DNA of 64,000 nt from Acholoe squamosa (GCA_949317995.1 OX439038.1:4916001-4980000); one strand, 5' to 3'. Counted from the first letter of the stretch, positions 25,370 through 36,365 are shown. The notes: generated by a model not told the origin, from the sequence alone. Made by a program: numbers and translations.

Positions 25370-25610
25370 CCCCCGTATGTGACATATGGAGGGGTACCTG
25401 ACCCCTCCACATTCTAACCTGAAAATACGGAAGACATGTGGAAAACAGGTTGTCCGCATCTTGAGGTGAAACGCCCAATAAGCCGTATATGAATGCGGCC
25501 CTCCGTATGTGAAAAAAATGAATGCGGAAAATAGAACAGAAACGGTTTTTTTATATACGGCCCCCACATGTCATATACGGCCCCCGTATGTTATGAGGTG
25601 AAACATCCTC
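25370..25610. promoter_or_regulatory. Right terminal repeat and subterminal motif cluster of Harbinger
   Basis: Contains repeated 'gccgtata', 'ccgtatg' and 'tatacggcccc', then the 19-bp terminal repeat at 25592-25610 followed by CAG. Mirrors the left-end organisation and lies upstream of the transposase start. Confidence 0.6.
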
Positions 25611-25678
25611 CAGGTGGGCCAACCAATGGGTATGATGCATTATTTCATGAAAGACCCTCAAAGTGTGAAAGACATAAG

Positions 25679-25995
25679 GGAGTGGTCATTATTTATCAAC
25701 AGGGGGGGTGGTGGGTTTTCGCGCGGACGCGTGGAAATTTTCTAAGCCCCCCCCCTTGACGGCAGTCAAAATTTTTTGCGCCCCCCGCGCCAGAGGCGTG
25801 CAGAGTTTTCACACCCATCTTTGATCTATAGTAGCGCATGGGCTTTTTTGCTAAAAAGAGGGTGAAATTTTTTAGCCCCCCCCCTCAAGAGGGGTCAAAG
25901 TTTTTTTAGCCCCCCCCCTCGGGAGGGGTCTGAAAATTTTACACCCCCCCTCAAACCCACCACCCTCCCCTGTTGATAAATAATGACCACTCTCT
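25679..25995. repeat. Foldback element with GAGTGGTCATTATTTATCAA ends
   Basis: The left arm 'gagtggtcattatttatcaa' is mirrored at about 25973-25993; the interior is runs of C/G with 'aaatttt'. The right-arm motif recurs, diverged, at 62080-62100. It stops 8 bp before the last codon of the small secreted-protein gene, so it lies in that gene's 3' UTR or immediately downstream. Confidence 0.7.
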
Positions 25996-26002
25996 AATTA
26001 CC

Positions 26003-29000
26003 TTATTGTGGGTAGAGACCCAGGGAGTGACACTCATTGATGATCCGGTCATAGCACGTCAGACGATCTGTGATAATAATTCATTTGATATTACTCTACA
26101 TGATTCAATTTTTTTTATTTAGTACCAATCCATTCAATTTCCATGATATTCGACAGATGGTTCCATTTTCTCCCACTTGTATCATGTTCCATGACAGTTG
26201 CCATCTGTCAAGAGGCCATTTCTTAACAAGCTGCGACTGCACACTGCTAGTCATACCAACATTCCCATATGAATATCATTGACATTTTGCAGTCGTAGCA
26301 CTTGCTGTATGTGGTCAAAGTGTCTTAAGAAATGACCTCCAGTGATCAACATGGTTTATTTTTGAGAATTTTTTGAGGATTTTAGTAATTCTTTCATAAT
26401 TTTTAAATATTATTTTGAAAAATTTGGGATTTTTTTTCTCGCAATTTTCATGATTTTCCAAAAGATCATATCTTGGTATACAAATAACTGCTGTTATTCA
26501 TATGCGTTGCTTATTCTTCACCTTTCTCATTTGTCTTTCATATTTTTACACCTAAATCAAAGAATCTGCCATGTCTGGCCATTTTTTCTCCACAAAAGAA
26601 AATTAAAAAAAAACAAAAAAAATAATCCTACCTACTGACACTAGATGTTTGACCCATGTAACTGGAAACACACAATATTTTTGTTGCCTTATTTCCGTGA
26701 GATGGCCATCATTTATGCAAGGATTTTCAGGAAATATGATCAAACATTAAGAGAGAGTATAAGGTGAGACATACCTCCAGTAGTCTTGTTACAGGATTTA
26801 TCTATACAGAATAACCCTTCCACACAGTGTCTGCTGTAATCTGAAATACAACACGTTAAAATTAAAACATCCAGGAAAAAATGATTTTTTTTAAATACTG
26901 CCCCTCCCCTTTTTCCATTATAACATATATTTTGTTGGCCTTTAAGTCAAATAGAAAGATTCTGGCATGGTAACTGATATATTTTCCACCATAGAGTAGA
27001 GAAGAAGGTTTAAACTATAGGGTAGGGGTGTTCAAGATACTGTGATATCATTTCAGTAAAGAAGATCAAAAGTAATCTATGGGCAGTGAGGGCCCAGGTT
27101 GAGGGGACATAGTGTGCTATTACAACAAAAATGGCCTCTTTCAGTGTATATTCCAAATGGTGCAACTTTAATAGTGCGTGCCCATCAAAATGTGCACCTT
27201 GGGCATAATTTTAACAATAACATCCATGTATAAGAAAATTCAGACGAATTTTGAGATCAAAATGCGTCTAAAAACAGGTTGGTCCCCTAGGAACACTCTG
27301 GCACAAATTAGAGAAGATTGATTTTCGAGCCTCAACCATTGGATATATACTGACTTTACAACAGTAATCTGCTGTCACGGTGTAATTTGTCCTCTAAACC
27401 TGGCACTATGGTAATACAAGATATGCTTAGTAAATTACACTGTCAGTGAATGTTGCTTCTTGTTATCTAACTATCTGGGCCTCAACAGTGCTTTTTTGCT
27501 CATAACCCCAGTTCCTTATCCACCCATAACGCACTCTCAGACCTTTTCTTCGTCTTCAAGAGGCTGCTAGGTTCAATCTGGACATGTTATTAAATTGGAG
27601 AAACATACAAAGTCAACTCCTCCATACATTTCCAGTTAAAACCGTTTAGGTTCAACGGGGAATCGATCCCCGGCCGCTGGGGCAGGAGGCGAGCTCGCTG
27701 TCCATTATACCAAGCCGACTGGTAATACAAAGCAATGTACATCAAGGATTTCAAAAAGTTGTCCGACATACCTGATGTTTACACACCTCGTTAGCCTAGA
27801 ATCCATTGAAACTGGTGGAGTTATTCACAGGAAAACATCGTTAGATATCCTATATGAACATGCCATGCCTAATTTCTCCATTTTTTTCGAAATAAATAAG
27901 AATCCATTGATTTTCCACATCGATACGTGTCGGCACCCACCTCGTACGGCCATTCCTTGCTCGACGCGTGGCTGACCTAGTTCTTATATCCGGGCACCTC
28001 CCCGCTCTGTCAACAAGACGTCAACAAGCCGTGTACCGGGCCGTGTGCGTTGGATCGGTATGGAAAATCAATGGATCCTTATTTATTTTGAAGAAAATGG
28101 AGACAAAATGTAGGTGAACACCAACTAGAGATTGTATATTTGGCGGTGGTAGAATAACAGGGCTTGACATCCTTGGGTTATACCCGAAAAATGAGTGTAA
28201 AGGTGGAGGTATGTCGGACAGAGTGACAACATGGCCATGGTGGGTTGGCAAAGTGAGCGGATCGCATGCACTTACAAAATGTCTACTCCTGGATTAAATC
28301 TCGGGTTATAAGGTAAGAAATTGATACAAAATGGAGAAATATGTTTGAAAAACGCTTTAATGTATGTTATGGGAAAGTACGAGTGGATTTACGGGTTAAT
28401 AATCCACGACCCCGAAGGGGGTCGTGGATTATTAAACGCTAAATATTCAATCATACCAGTGGTAATTGGGATGGTCTCTATGTTCCTTTTTACTGATGTC
28501 TTTGTCATGAATGACAGAAAACTCCAGGAATATTTTTCATTAACGCAGAAAATTCCAGGATTATTTGTCTTAAATGGTGGAAATTTCCATGGTTATCTAT
28601 TATAAATGGCAGAAATTCTGGTTTATTTGTCATAAATGGCAAGAAATTCCATTATTATTTATCATAAGTGGCATAAAATTCCGGGATCATTTGTGATAAA
28701 TGACAGACAATTTAAGGATTAATCATTAATAGCACCTGAGAAGTAGATCAAATCAAATAAAATGAGATGTGAGACTCACTTTGGAAGCCAGGGATGTCAT
28801 TGAAGCAGAATATTGGCTCGGCGTTAATATACTCGTTGAACTTCTCCCGGTCTCCGCACGGACTGAGTTTAAGGATAAAGAGGGGAAATATAAAGACATG
28901 TTTGTGAGTTAACACTTTACAAAGAATAGATACACTGTAAGGAAATGTCATCGAAACAATGGCGAAATCCTTACACAAGTCCCTAAATTGCCAGAGATTC

Positions 29001-29294
29001 GTCATTATTTTCACATAGATTCCTTGTACCACCGTACTGCCATCTGGGGCTTCATTGTACAATGTTCCAGCCTCTGCATTGTTCCACTGTAATGTGATTA
29101 TAGTGGTTCACTATTCAGTCTTATGAGGATCCCACCTGTATGTTCAGTGGTTACTTTTTAGAGTGTAAGAGTGCATGTTACATAAATGATACATACCTCC
29201 AGAAGTGCCAGTCTGTGTAGCCGCAGTACGCCCCGAGGACATCGGCCTCCATGATGGCCACCACCAGGAGAGTCACTAATAATACTACCTTCAT
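26003..29294 (-). CDS. Small secreted cysteine-rich protein, unknown family (127 aa)
   Basis: Assembled from splice sites; no single long ORF reveals it. Exons on the minus strand: 29294-29197, 29086-29015, 28862-28780, 26840-26775, 26067-26003. Introns are GT-AG and lengths sum to exactly 128 codons including TAA. The N-terminus is a strong signal peptide (MKVVLLVTLLVVAIM...), probably cut near VLG-AY. The mature part has nine Cys (GAYC, LEHC, SIPC, IFC, SRHC, LFC, KSC, LTC, NEC) and two N-glycosylation sequons (NYS, NKT). The C-terminus is HSLGLYPQ. I do not recognise the family. The odd Cys number means either one free or inter-chain Cys or a mis-set exon edge. The donor of exon 2 (GTGAAA) is the weakest site. 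Confidence 0.72.
27650..27722 (-). repeat. tRNA-like sequence (tRNA-derived repeat or pseudogene)
   Basis: The minus strand shows an A-box-like 'ttggtataatgg' and a B-box-like 'ggggatcgattcc' at tRNA spacing. The acceptor arms do not pair and no good anticodon stem forms, so this is not a functional tRNA. It lies in intron 3 of the secreted-protein gene. Confidence 0.45.
27754..28229. repeat. Foldback element, ~475 bp
   Basis: Outer arms 'gttgtccgacatacct' and 'aggtatgtcggaca...gacaac'. Inner arms 'ctccatttttttcgaaataa' and its mirror near 28085-28110, and 'aatccattgattttcca' with 'tggaaaatcaatgga'. Non-coding, in intron 3 of the secreted-protein gene. Confidence 0.65.
28397..28434. repeat. 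Perfect hairpin (~17-bp arms, 3-4 bp loop)
   Basis: 'taataatccacgacccc' followed by 'gaa' and the exact mirror 'ggggtcgtggattatta'. Also in intron 3 of the secreted-protein gene. Confidence 0.8.
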
Positions 29295-29369
29295 ACTGCA
29301 GGATGTGGGGTATATCTGTGGGATAAATAGGCAAATGTCGGTGAGGCCTGTCCGCATTCAACTCCACCT

Positions 29370-29635
29370 ATAAGGCGTCGTTGAATACGGACAGCCTCAC
29401 CTCGTTGGATACGATGCTAAAATATCCATAGGGAGTTGACATTTTCATTTATGTCATGGCCTAAGAGGTTATTTTGCTTTTAAATAAAGAAAAATGGCTA
29501 AGATCTGTTCAAAATCCAAGATGGCGGACACCCATTGAAAACGGCCACATTGTATTCCATCCCCCCATTGAATACGGCATGTCCAGTACTGTACGTTCTA
29601 TAGTGACGTTCGTATCAGCCATAAGAACAGATACT
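29370..29635 (+). repeat. TTGAATACGG-type repeat, copy 1
   Basis: Shares in order 'gttgaatacggacagcctca', 'attgacatt..catttatgtc', 'cccccattgaata' and 'gttctatagt.acg' with 30995-31255. About 260 bp, direct orientation. It begins about 70 bp upstream of the secreted-protein ATG. Confidence 0.65.
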
Positions 29636-29793
29636 TGGACCCTTGAAGGGCTGCTGATGCAGGAGTGCATCATGCACATGGGTCGGCATGATGCACCAAT
29701 GAAGTGCTGGCTAGTCTCGCTAGCACTTCATTGGTGCATCATGCCGACCAATGTGCATGATGCACTCCTGCATCAGTGGCCCTTAAAGGGTTA
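29636..29793. repeat. TGATGCA-family element, complete palindromic copy
   Basis: The best preserved member. The left half (ccttgaagggctgctgatgc ... ggcatgatgcaccaatgaag) is mirrored by the right half (cttcattggtgcatcatgcc ... ctgatgca.. ccttaaagggttaa). The centre is 'tgctggctagtctcgctagca'. A model for the degraded copies and the two minisatellites. Confidence 0.75.
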
Positions 29794-29804
29794 ACGAACC
29801 AGGA

Positions 29805-29857
29805 GGGCATTTCTCAAGCATGTAAATTAGCAATGTTGAGAAATGCCCTCCTGGCCC
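29805..29857. repeat. Hairpin 'aggagggcatttctcaa'
   Basis: 17-bp arm 'aggagggcatttctcaa' mirrored exactly after about 19 bp. Diverged arms of the same kind occur at about 10650 and 10872. Confidence 0.7.
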
Positions 29858-30994
29858 CTTTGTTTTTTATTGCTGCCTGGAGATCTGGTCAGTTATCCTC
29901 AAGTATTGCATAGATGCTGTTCCATCTCCCTCTGTTTTGACTAATTGACTGTACAAACAATGCTATCATAAATCTTCTGGAATTAGACATATTAGAAAAT
30001 TTAAATAGGTAAGTCTGTCTGCCCAGCTAGCACTACTCGTGCAATTTACATCATTCTAACGTGAAAACCCATCTTATTTACGTAAAAAAGACATCATTTG
30101 GATGAGTTGTGCTAGCAGGGTGGTCAGTCTAAAATAACCAAATACTGCCTGTAGTTCTTCCCAAACATTGGTCCCCTTCCAGGGAACAATCGACCCTTAA
30201 TCTATCAAAGTATTTAAGTGTAAATATTTCATGCACATTTTGGAGATATGAGGTGTAGGCTTATATCACACATTGTACGTAAAATGAAAGATCCACAAAC
30301 CTTAAACTAATAAAATAAGAGTCAGAGAGATCTACTTGTAGTGTCCACTATTAGCAGCTATGTGGTGTACTGACCACCCCAGACAAAACCCGTACTTCAC
30401 CGATATATAAACCGGACCAGAAATAGACTACCTTTATTAGAGGGCTAAACTAAATATCCACACATATATGTGGAAGGCCAGAAATAGCCGCTCTACCTGG
30501 TATTTGGTTACTGTACAAAATACTAGTTTTGGTTCTATAGGGGCGAAAGTTGAGGGGGTCAGGAGCACACAGGCATGGTTTGGATCTTTGATACAGTTCA
30601 TGTAAAAATTAAGTTTATTCTAGTTTTCAGTTCGTTTTTTTTCAACATGGTCTAACATAGCAAAAATGCTATTTTTGCCAATATATTCCTTGTTTTCTTT
30701 TCACAAGCAAACTCTTTCTTTTTGACCGTACTGAATAAAATAACAGAAATCATCGATACCATCAAAGGCTGTATAAGACATTGGTTAATCTTTCTTATTG
30801 TATTTTTCTCTTGTTTTATATCTATGATATTTTGATGAGACCCACACAACAGAAATCATGAAACTGTCAAATACCAAACAGCTCCTGATGTGAACTTTTA
30901 TATTTATAAATTGTCTTCCCAAAATTGTTTGACAATAAAATGTACAGAAATGAGCTATATAAGCTAATTTCAATGACCATGGAATATATTTGCA

Positions 30995-31255
30995 TAAGGC
31001 GTAGTTGAATACGGACAGCCTCACAGAGGTGAATACAGTGCAAAAATATTCCAGGGGGATTGACATTTGCATTTATGTCATGGCTACACAGGTTTGAAAG
31101 CATTTAAATTAAGAAATTCAACTATATTTAGCTGTGTTTATTGCAGCAGGTCATGTGATCATCAGCCGTTGAATACGGACACATTGTTTTCCACCACCCC
31201 CATTGAATATGACATGTACTGTTCTATAGTAACGATCGTATCTGCCATGACATGG
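30995..31255 (+). repeat. TTGAATACGG-type repeat, copy 2
   Basis: Diverged direct copy of 29370-29635, with the same order of conserved blocks. Confidence 0.6.
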
Positions 31256-31881
31256 AAGGCAAGTCTTCATTGTCTCTACTTTTTTTCAGGCTGAGGGTGC
31301 ACGTGGAGGGTGGGTGTACAGCTCGGCCCTTGATGACCCTGACCATTGTGAGGACATGTTTGACCAGAATATTTTGTGGGTTTTTTTTGTTGTTGTTTTT
31401 TTTTACAAAAAGTAATAAAACCTTTTCTGAAATTTGCCCAAAAATTCCATTTGGAGGAAAATCTTGTAGAAAAACTATAATGTCTTGGATCATAGAATAC
31501 AACTGTAGATTTTTATTTCGCAAGACATTCATTTATGCTACATCAATATAATAAGTGTAGGCTTTGGAGAGCTGCAGACTAGTCTAACTATTGGCTCCAT
31601 CAGAGACGTTCACTACATGGGCACCAGTGCCATCAGTGTCAGAATGGTGAGAAGGTTTATGTTACTTCTCTGAAATATATCTACAGCCATCTATTAGACG
31701 AGACCAAGTCACATAATCGAAACCAAACCGAGCCGAGGATAATGTTATTACCCCCCAAAAAAACACTTTTTCAATGCTTTATACTTAGGTTAAAAAAAAC
31801 GTCCTTTTAACATAAAAGAAACGTAACTAACAAACATTTTTATTTGGTTGAAAAAAAACAACAACAAGACAACTATGATAA

Positions 31882-33146
31882 TTGATTGATTGATTGATTG
31901 ATTTGTTTAACGTCCTAAGGCCGTAGGCCTCATGGGACTGCCTCATTGGTTATCAGACATTTAGTCCATTCTTTTCTCAAACTTAATTTGCGCGTGTGTG
32001 TGCGTGTGAGTGTGAGTGTGCGTGTGTTTGGGAGTCTGCTTGTAGCAGTGGGACACGTCTCGTAGCAGTGAGACACTGCTCGTGGCTCAAGGCCCCTCTT
32101 TATCGTGCTGCCTCACCCAGACGCTGTGCCGCAGACTGTTGACACATCATCTGACCGGTCCATTATCCTGACACCGGCCGGACAGTCGTGGTTCTATACC
32201 AATCGGGCCAGCTTACCACGGACTGACGAGCATAGAGAGCCACTTTCCAACCTGGCTGCAAGATTACTCTTCCAGCCGGGCCGGAGGATCATTCCCCCAG
32301 CCCACCTGACCGATACTTGAGGGGAGGTGTTTCCCCCCCGCTTCAGAGCTTCTCGAACATCTTCACTTCCCTGAGGAAGGTCAGAAGTTCTTTCTTACCA
32401 GTGCTGGTAAACACACTGTTCATGGACAAACCATGAAGGTGCTTGTGCCTACTCCTCTTTGTTGCCTGACATGAGAGCACCAGGTGTTCCATAGTCAGAG
32501 GTACTTGACATCGCTGACACGTGGGTTGGTTTTCACCCTTCATGAGGTGTCCGTGAGTCAGCAGAGAGTGACCTATCCAAAGACGGGTCAGTCTTGTTGA
32601 TTCCCTCCTGGTCAGGCCAGTGTGGTCATGCTCTTTGCCAATTGAAGGTTTGATGGCTCTGAGCTTGTTGTTGTGGTCAGAACTCCATCTTTTCTGCCAC
32701 TCTTTCTTCATGAACTCCTTGGCCATAGGGAGCAGGTCTGAAGAGGGGATGGGAGCCAAGCCAGGTTCCCGGCTCAGGGCTTTCTTAGCTGCATGGTCTG
32801 CAGCTTCGTTCCCCTCTATCCCAATGTGGCTGGGGAGCCAACAGAGGGTGACCTCTTTCTGGGCCTGAGTCAGGTGCGAGATAGATTGTTTCATCTGCTG
32901 CACCACTGGGTTTCGTGGGTCATGCTGGCATAGAGTTTGCAGGCATGACTTTGAGTCAGAGAATATGATGAAGGCATTGCGCGTAGACACCTTCATCCAC
33001 TCCAGTGCACTTAGGAGGGCATGCGCTTCTGCAGTGAAGATGCTGCTCCTTCCATGTAGTGCTCCTTTCCGGACTCCGAAGGGTGTACAAGCTGCAAAGC
33101 CTACTCGGTTTCCGTCCTTGGAGCCATCAGTGTACACCTCAGTATA
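31882..33146 (-). mobile_element. 5'-truncated non-LTR retrotransposon with 13-bp target duplication
   Basis: Flanked by ACAACTATGATAA at 31869-31881 and 33147-33159. The 3' end (minus strand) is '...gttaaacaaat' plus a (CAAT)n tail, a tail style of I/Nimb-like LINEs. The body is a 3' UTR (31882-32342) with a GT-rich patch, and an RNase H ORF cut off at its 5' side. 1,265 bp; clear target-primed insertion. Confidence 0.88.
32343..33146 (-). pseudogene. RNase H domain and zinc knuckle of a LINE pol ORF (truncated)
   Basis: Open for about 267 codons from the truncation point to TGA at 32345-32343. The RNase H catalytic pattern is visible: D in YTDGSKDG, E in FTAEAHALLSALEW, D in IIFSDSKSC, and the HIGIEGNEAADHAAK block. 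A C-terminal C-x2-C-x5-H-x4-C-like knuckle (CQRCQVPLTMEHLVLSC) is also present. The family resembles the I/Jockey/Nimb group. Endonuclease and RT are missing by 5' truncation, so it cannot act alone. Confidence 0.88.
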
Positions 33147-33269
33147 ACAACTATGATAAGTTTCAACTGGTAGCCTAATCTCAGAGACTCACCTTGGGCT
33201 GTAGATATGAGGAGAACTAAGGAGGCACATGTTCAGACAATGAGCAATGTAGTAAAATGTTAATTAACA

Positions 33270-33562
33270 CACTGAAAACATGGAAGATCCGAAACCAGTC
33301 AGTGGTGACCACTTTAGGTCCTAAAGTTGACAATACCTAAAACTACAACTATAGGTAGTCAAAATGACGACTTTAGGTCATCATCCTGACAACCTGAGTC
33401 ATCAATATGACGACTCTTTACTGTCAGTATTGTCATCCTGACGACGACGACCTGAAATCATCATTTTGTCTACCTATATAGTTGTAGTTTTAGGTATTGT
33501 CAACTTGAGGACCTAAAGTGGTCACTGCTGACTAGTTTTGGATCTTCCATGTTTTCAGTGCA
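33270..33562. mobile_element. Complete CACTG-ended foldback element
   Basis: Ends CACTGAAAACATGGAAGATC and its mirror (gatcttccatgttttcagtg); arms of about 130 bp. CA lies on both sides, a possible 2-bp duplication. Termini starting CACTG are seen in CACTA/EnSpm-type elements, so that superfamily is possible. A diverged copy lies at 12309-12562. Confidence 0.75.
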
Positions 33563-34269
33563 ATACGGGGTCCTTTGGGCCCAATTTTGGCAAAATGGGG
33601 TACTTTTCCCAAGGGCCTCCCAGTGGCAATGAAATTCTCAAATATTTCCACTAGATAGAGACCTGTTGGCATCGAAAGGACACAAGGAGATCCATAATTT
33701 ATTAACTGGGTTTATAAATCAATTGTAATATGTGCATTATTCCTATAGCATTTCCAATACCTTTGTATCCCCGAGGCTCGTTTGAAATCCTGGTGCCTAA
33801 ACAGGCCATTATGGGATCCTCGGGATGGCCACTTTAACACTCATATTTAGTGGCACAGGATGTAGCGCTTCAGTATTGCTGGTACTGGGAGAGTCTTAAC
33901 CACAGACGGATGTAGTGACACCAGACTGGTGTGCAGGTAGTGACGGCACCACCACTGCAGTGACAACGGCTCACTCACTAAGTCAAGCAGCTTCACAATA
34001 GAAGAGGAAACATTTTTCAACTGATCCTTTGGCTCCTATGGATCACTGTCAAATTCTGTGTTATTCTCTGGGTAGACATAGAGCGATTCATCACTGAATT
34101 TCTCGAGATCAGCCATCTGTTGAAACCGTTGTTCCTGGGATATGTTACGATATCCTATGATACAGCCCATATCCTATGATATCCTACGATGCAGCCCATT
34201 CAATACTGTTTTTATTACACCATTAATAAAAAAAAAATCAATAAATAATCAATAGAATATCAATAAATA

Positions 34270-34440
34270 CAAGTTGAAAACAAAAATGGGGCCGGGACTC
34301 GAAGCCTGCCATGTGTACACACGGCGAAAAAAAAGATTCGCCTGGACCGGGATTCGCCTGGACCGGGACTCGTCCCGCCTACCTCTAGCAGCAGGGTGCA
34401 ATGCGCTAACCACTAGACCACCAGGTCATACACCTCAGCA
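34270..34440 (-). repeat. tRNA-derived SINE-like sequence
   Basis: On the minus strand 'cctggtggtctagtggttag' gives an A-box and 'cgggacgagtcccgg' a degenerate B-box; a second 'gggactcgaag' follows. No pairing acceptor arms. Confidence 0.45.
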
Positions 34441-35283
34441 CCCAGCAGCCGTTGGTTTTGTCAACGAACCGTTACAAGTCGATGTTGTAATGAACACTGA
34501 ATCCAGAGAAGTTCTTTGATCCTTGTTTATTGCATGATGACAGAGTGTACATATAGGTGGTAACAATGATACACTTGCCAGCGTGCAGGCTCTGCCCCTA
34601 AGCTCCTAGCTCAACCTGTCGTAGGTCCTAGATACTAGGGAGGTTGTATGTGGGATAATGTAAGTAGAAAAGATGAGCTTAGAATAGATGACTGGCAGCT
34701 GCTCACCGGTCTTATATCTAGGTGAGCAGCTCACAGGGTGATGAAATGTACCGGTAGGAGCAGGTCAGATCTGGTTGGATCTGGTCGGATCTGACGCGTC
34801 GCCATACCTGGTAATGATTCTATTTGTATGTGGACCAATCAGGATGAAGGGAGGTTGTGGAATTTCCCTGCATCCTAGAAATACGTCCACAGGTATGTCG
34901 GTATGTTGTGATACTCCCAGTGAGTCAGTGCACTCACAACATCCTGGTATGGGTGATGTAAGAGCAGCTCACTGTAAACACTGGGGGGGGGGGGGAATGA
35001 GCTGTGAGCTTGTGAGCAGGTCCTGAGCGTGTGTGGTGAAGTATTTGATAAATGTGTAAAATAATGAATAATACCCAGAATGGTCCATTGACAGTTTGGT
35101 CTGAACGCATCCAGCAGTACTGTATATCCTCATGTTAAGACCTGATCAATTTGCTACTTAGTAAGGAGGTTTAGGTACTAATACAAGCCTGGGCATATAA
35201 ACGGGGAAATATGGTAGCTATGGGACAGGCAGCTCTGACCACTGTGCTGTAATCCTAATTCTACTGCTGCTATTCTCGTCAGT

Positions 35284-35360
35284 CCCTGTGGCGCAACGCA
35301 TAGGGAGTTGGATTTGGGATCTGAGACTGCAGGTTCGACCCCTACCCTGGCCATGAAAGT
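35284..35360 (+). repeat. tRNA-Arg-like head of a SINE
   Basis: 'ctgtggcgcaacgcatag' (A-box) and 'caggttcgacccct' (B-box) match tRNA-Arg spacing, with a 'ttggatttgggatctga' anticodon-arm region that no longer folds. No functional tRNA. Confidence 0.5.
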
Positions 35361-35389
35361 TTCATGTATTTTAACATGTGACATGTAAG

Positions 35390-35890
35390 GAGTGCTGATA
35401 TCCATGGATATCAGCACTCCTAGGACCAGCAATATTAAGGGCATAAATAACAAATAGAGGTTCACGAGTTGATTCTAGTGGCAGATAAGAAGCACGAGGC
35501 CGTAGGCCGAGTGCCTTCTTATCTAGCCACTGGAATCAACGAGTGAACCTCTATTTGTTATCTATGGCGATTATACCATGGTTTCCTCCATTTTCTTAAG
35601 TAATTACCTTATAAAATGAAGAAATAAAAATCCAAGCGATACGTCTTGTTCAATCTCCTCCGCCATCTTGGTTTCTCGGTGAGACGACAAAGCCGGTTGG
35701 ACGCAAAGTGTTACCTCAGCGTGTGTCCTACAGGCATTTTCATAGTAGAACCGCTGGTAAGGACTGCGCGCGACAGCCAGAATACCCTTAGAGCATATGC
35801 CAACGTGACAATTTGTGTCTCGCCGAGGTAAATAATCCGTGCGCTACGCAGTCAACATGATGGCGAAAATTTCGCTCGATTCGATTTTTA
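35390..35890. repeat. Nested foldbacks and hairpins
   Basis: Three structures: 'agtgctgatatccatggata' palindrome near 35390-35420; arms 'gttgattctagtggcagata' and their mirror around a 'gaggccgtaggccgag' centre at 35463-35550; and a larger inverted repeat at about 35618-35890 ('gaaataaaaatc', 'gccatcttg', 'gagacgacaa' mirrored). Non-coding. Confidence 0.6.
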
Positions 35891-36365
35891 TTTCATCAAT
35901 CTTGTCAAATATAGAAGTCAAATCAGTTCAAATTAAAGGTAGGTGCTAGAATATAATGTCTACTTTCATCCTCTATACGCATTAAGCTTCTAATGCTATA
36001 GTTTTTTTATTATCGAATTAAATCTATCATGTCAACTTGCTGTCATCTCGTTTCAAGCCAAGTGTCAATATCCGTTCACTTAGCGCGTACTATTCGAACG
36101 TCATTATCCGCTCCCGGCACCGTCAAATCGTTCAAGAATGTGATAACCATGGTATAACGACAGGTATCAGAACAGGAATATCCAGAAAAAGCACCCAAAA
36201 TCACAGAGGTCGTGTAATAATCGGCAATATCATCATCCAAGTCTGCTGGTTCCTGGATCATCCTGTTAACATCAATGAAGAATGACTTCAACTCATTTGA
36301 CAGTCTCATCCCAGACTAAACAAGAATCAATGGGATGCTGCATGTTCCCTCTAGTTCAACATTCA

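Larger units (their letters stand above)
16592..25610. mobile_element. PIF/Harbinger DNA transposon (9,019 bp)
   Basis: The terminal inverted repeat GAGGATGTTTCACCTCATA (16592-16610) is repeated in reverse without mismatch at 25592-25610. The 3-bp target duplication CAG flanks it at 16589-16591 and 25611-25613. It encodes the two proteins typical of the superfamily, a Myb/SANT-like DNA-binding protein (+ strand) and a HARBI1-like DDE transposase (- strand), convergently arranged with 3' ends about 1 kb apart. Harbinger elements make 3-bp duplications (TWA or CWG types are known), which fits. Subterminal DNA on both sides is dense in ATACGG/CCGTATG. Each gene has one lesion in this copy, so it is probably a recently dead autonomous element. 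The intact ends could still be mobilised in trans. Confidence 0.92.

Noticed and set aside
27650..27722. Functional tRNA gene
   Set aside because: A- and B-box-like motifs exist but acceptor and anticodon stems do not pair.
32620..32868. Plus-strand 82-aa ORF
   Set aside because: Antisense shadow of the LINE RNase H ORF at 32343-33146.
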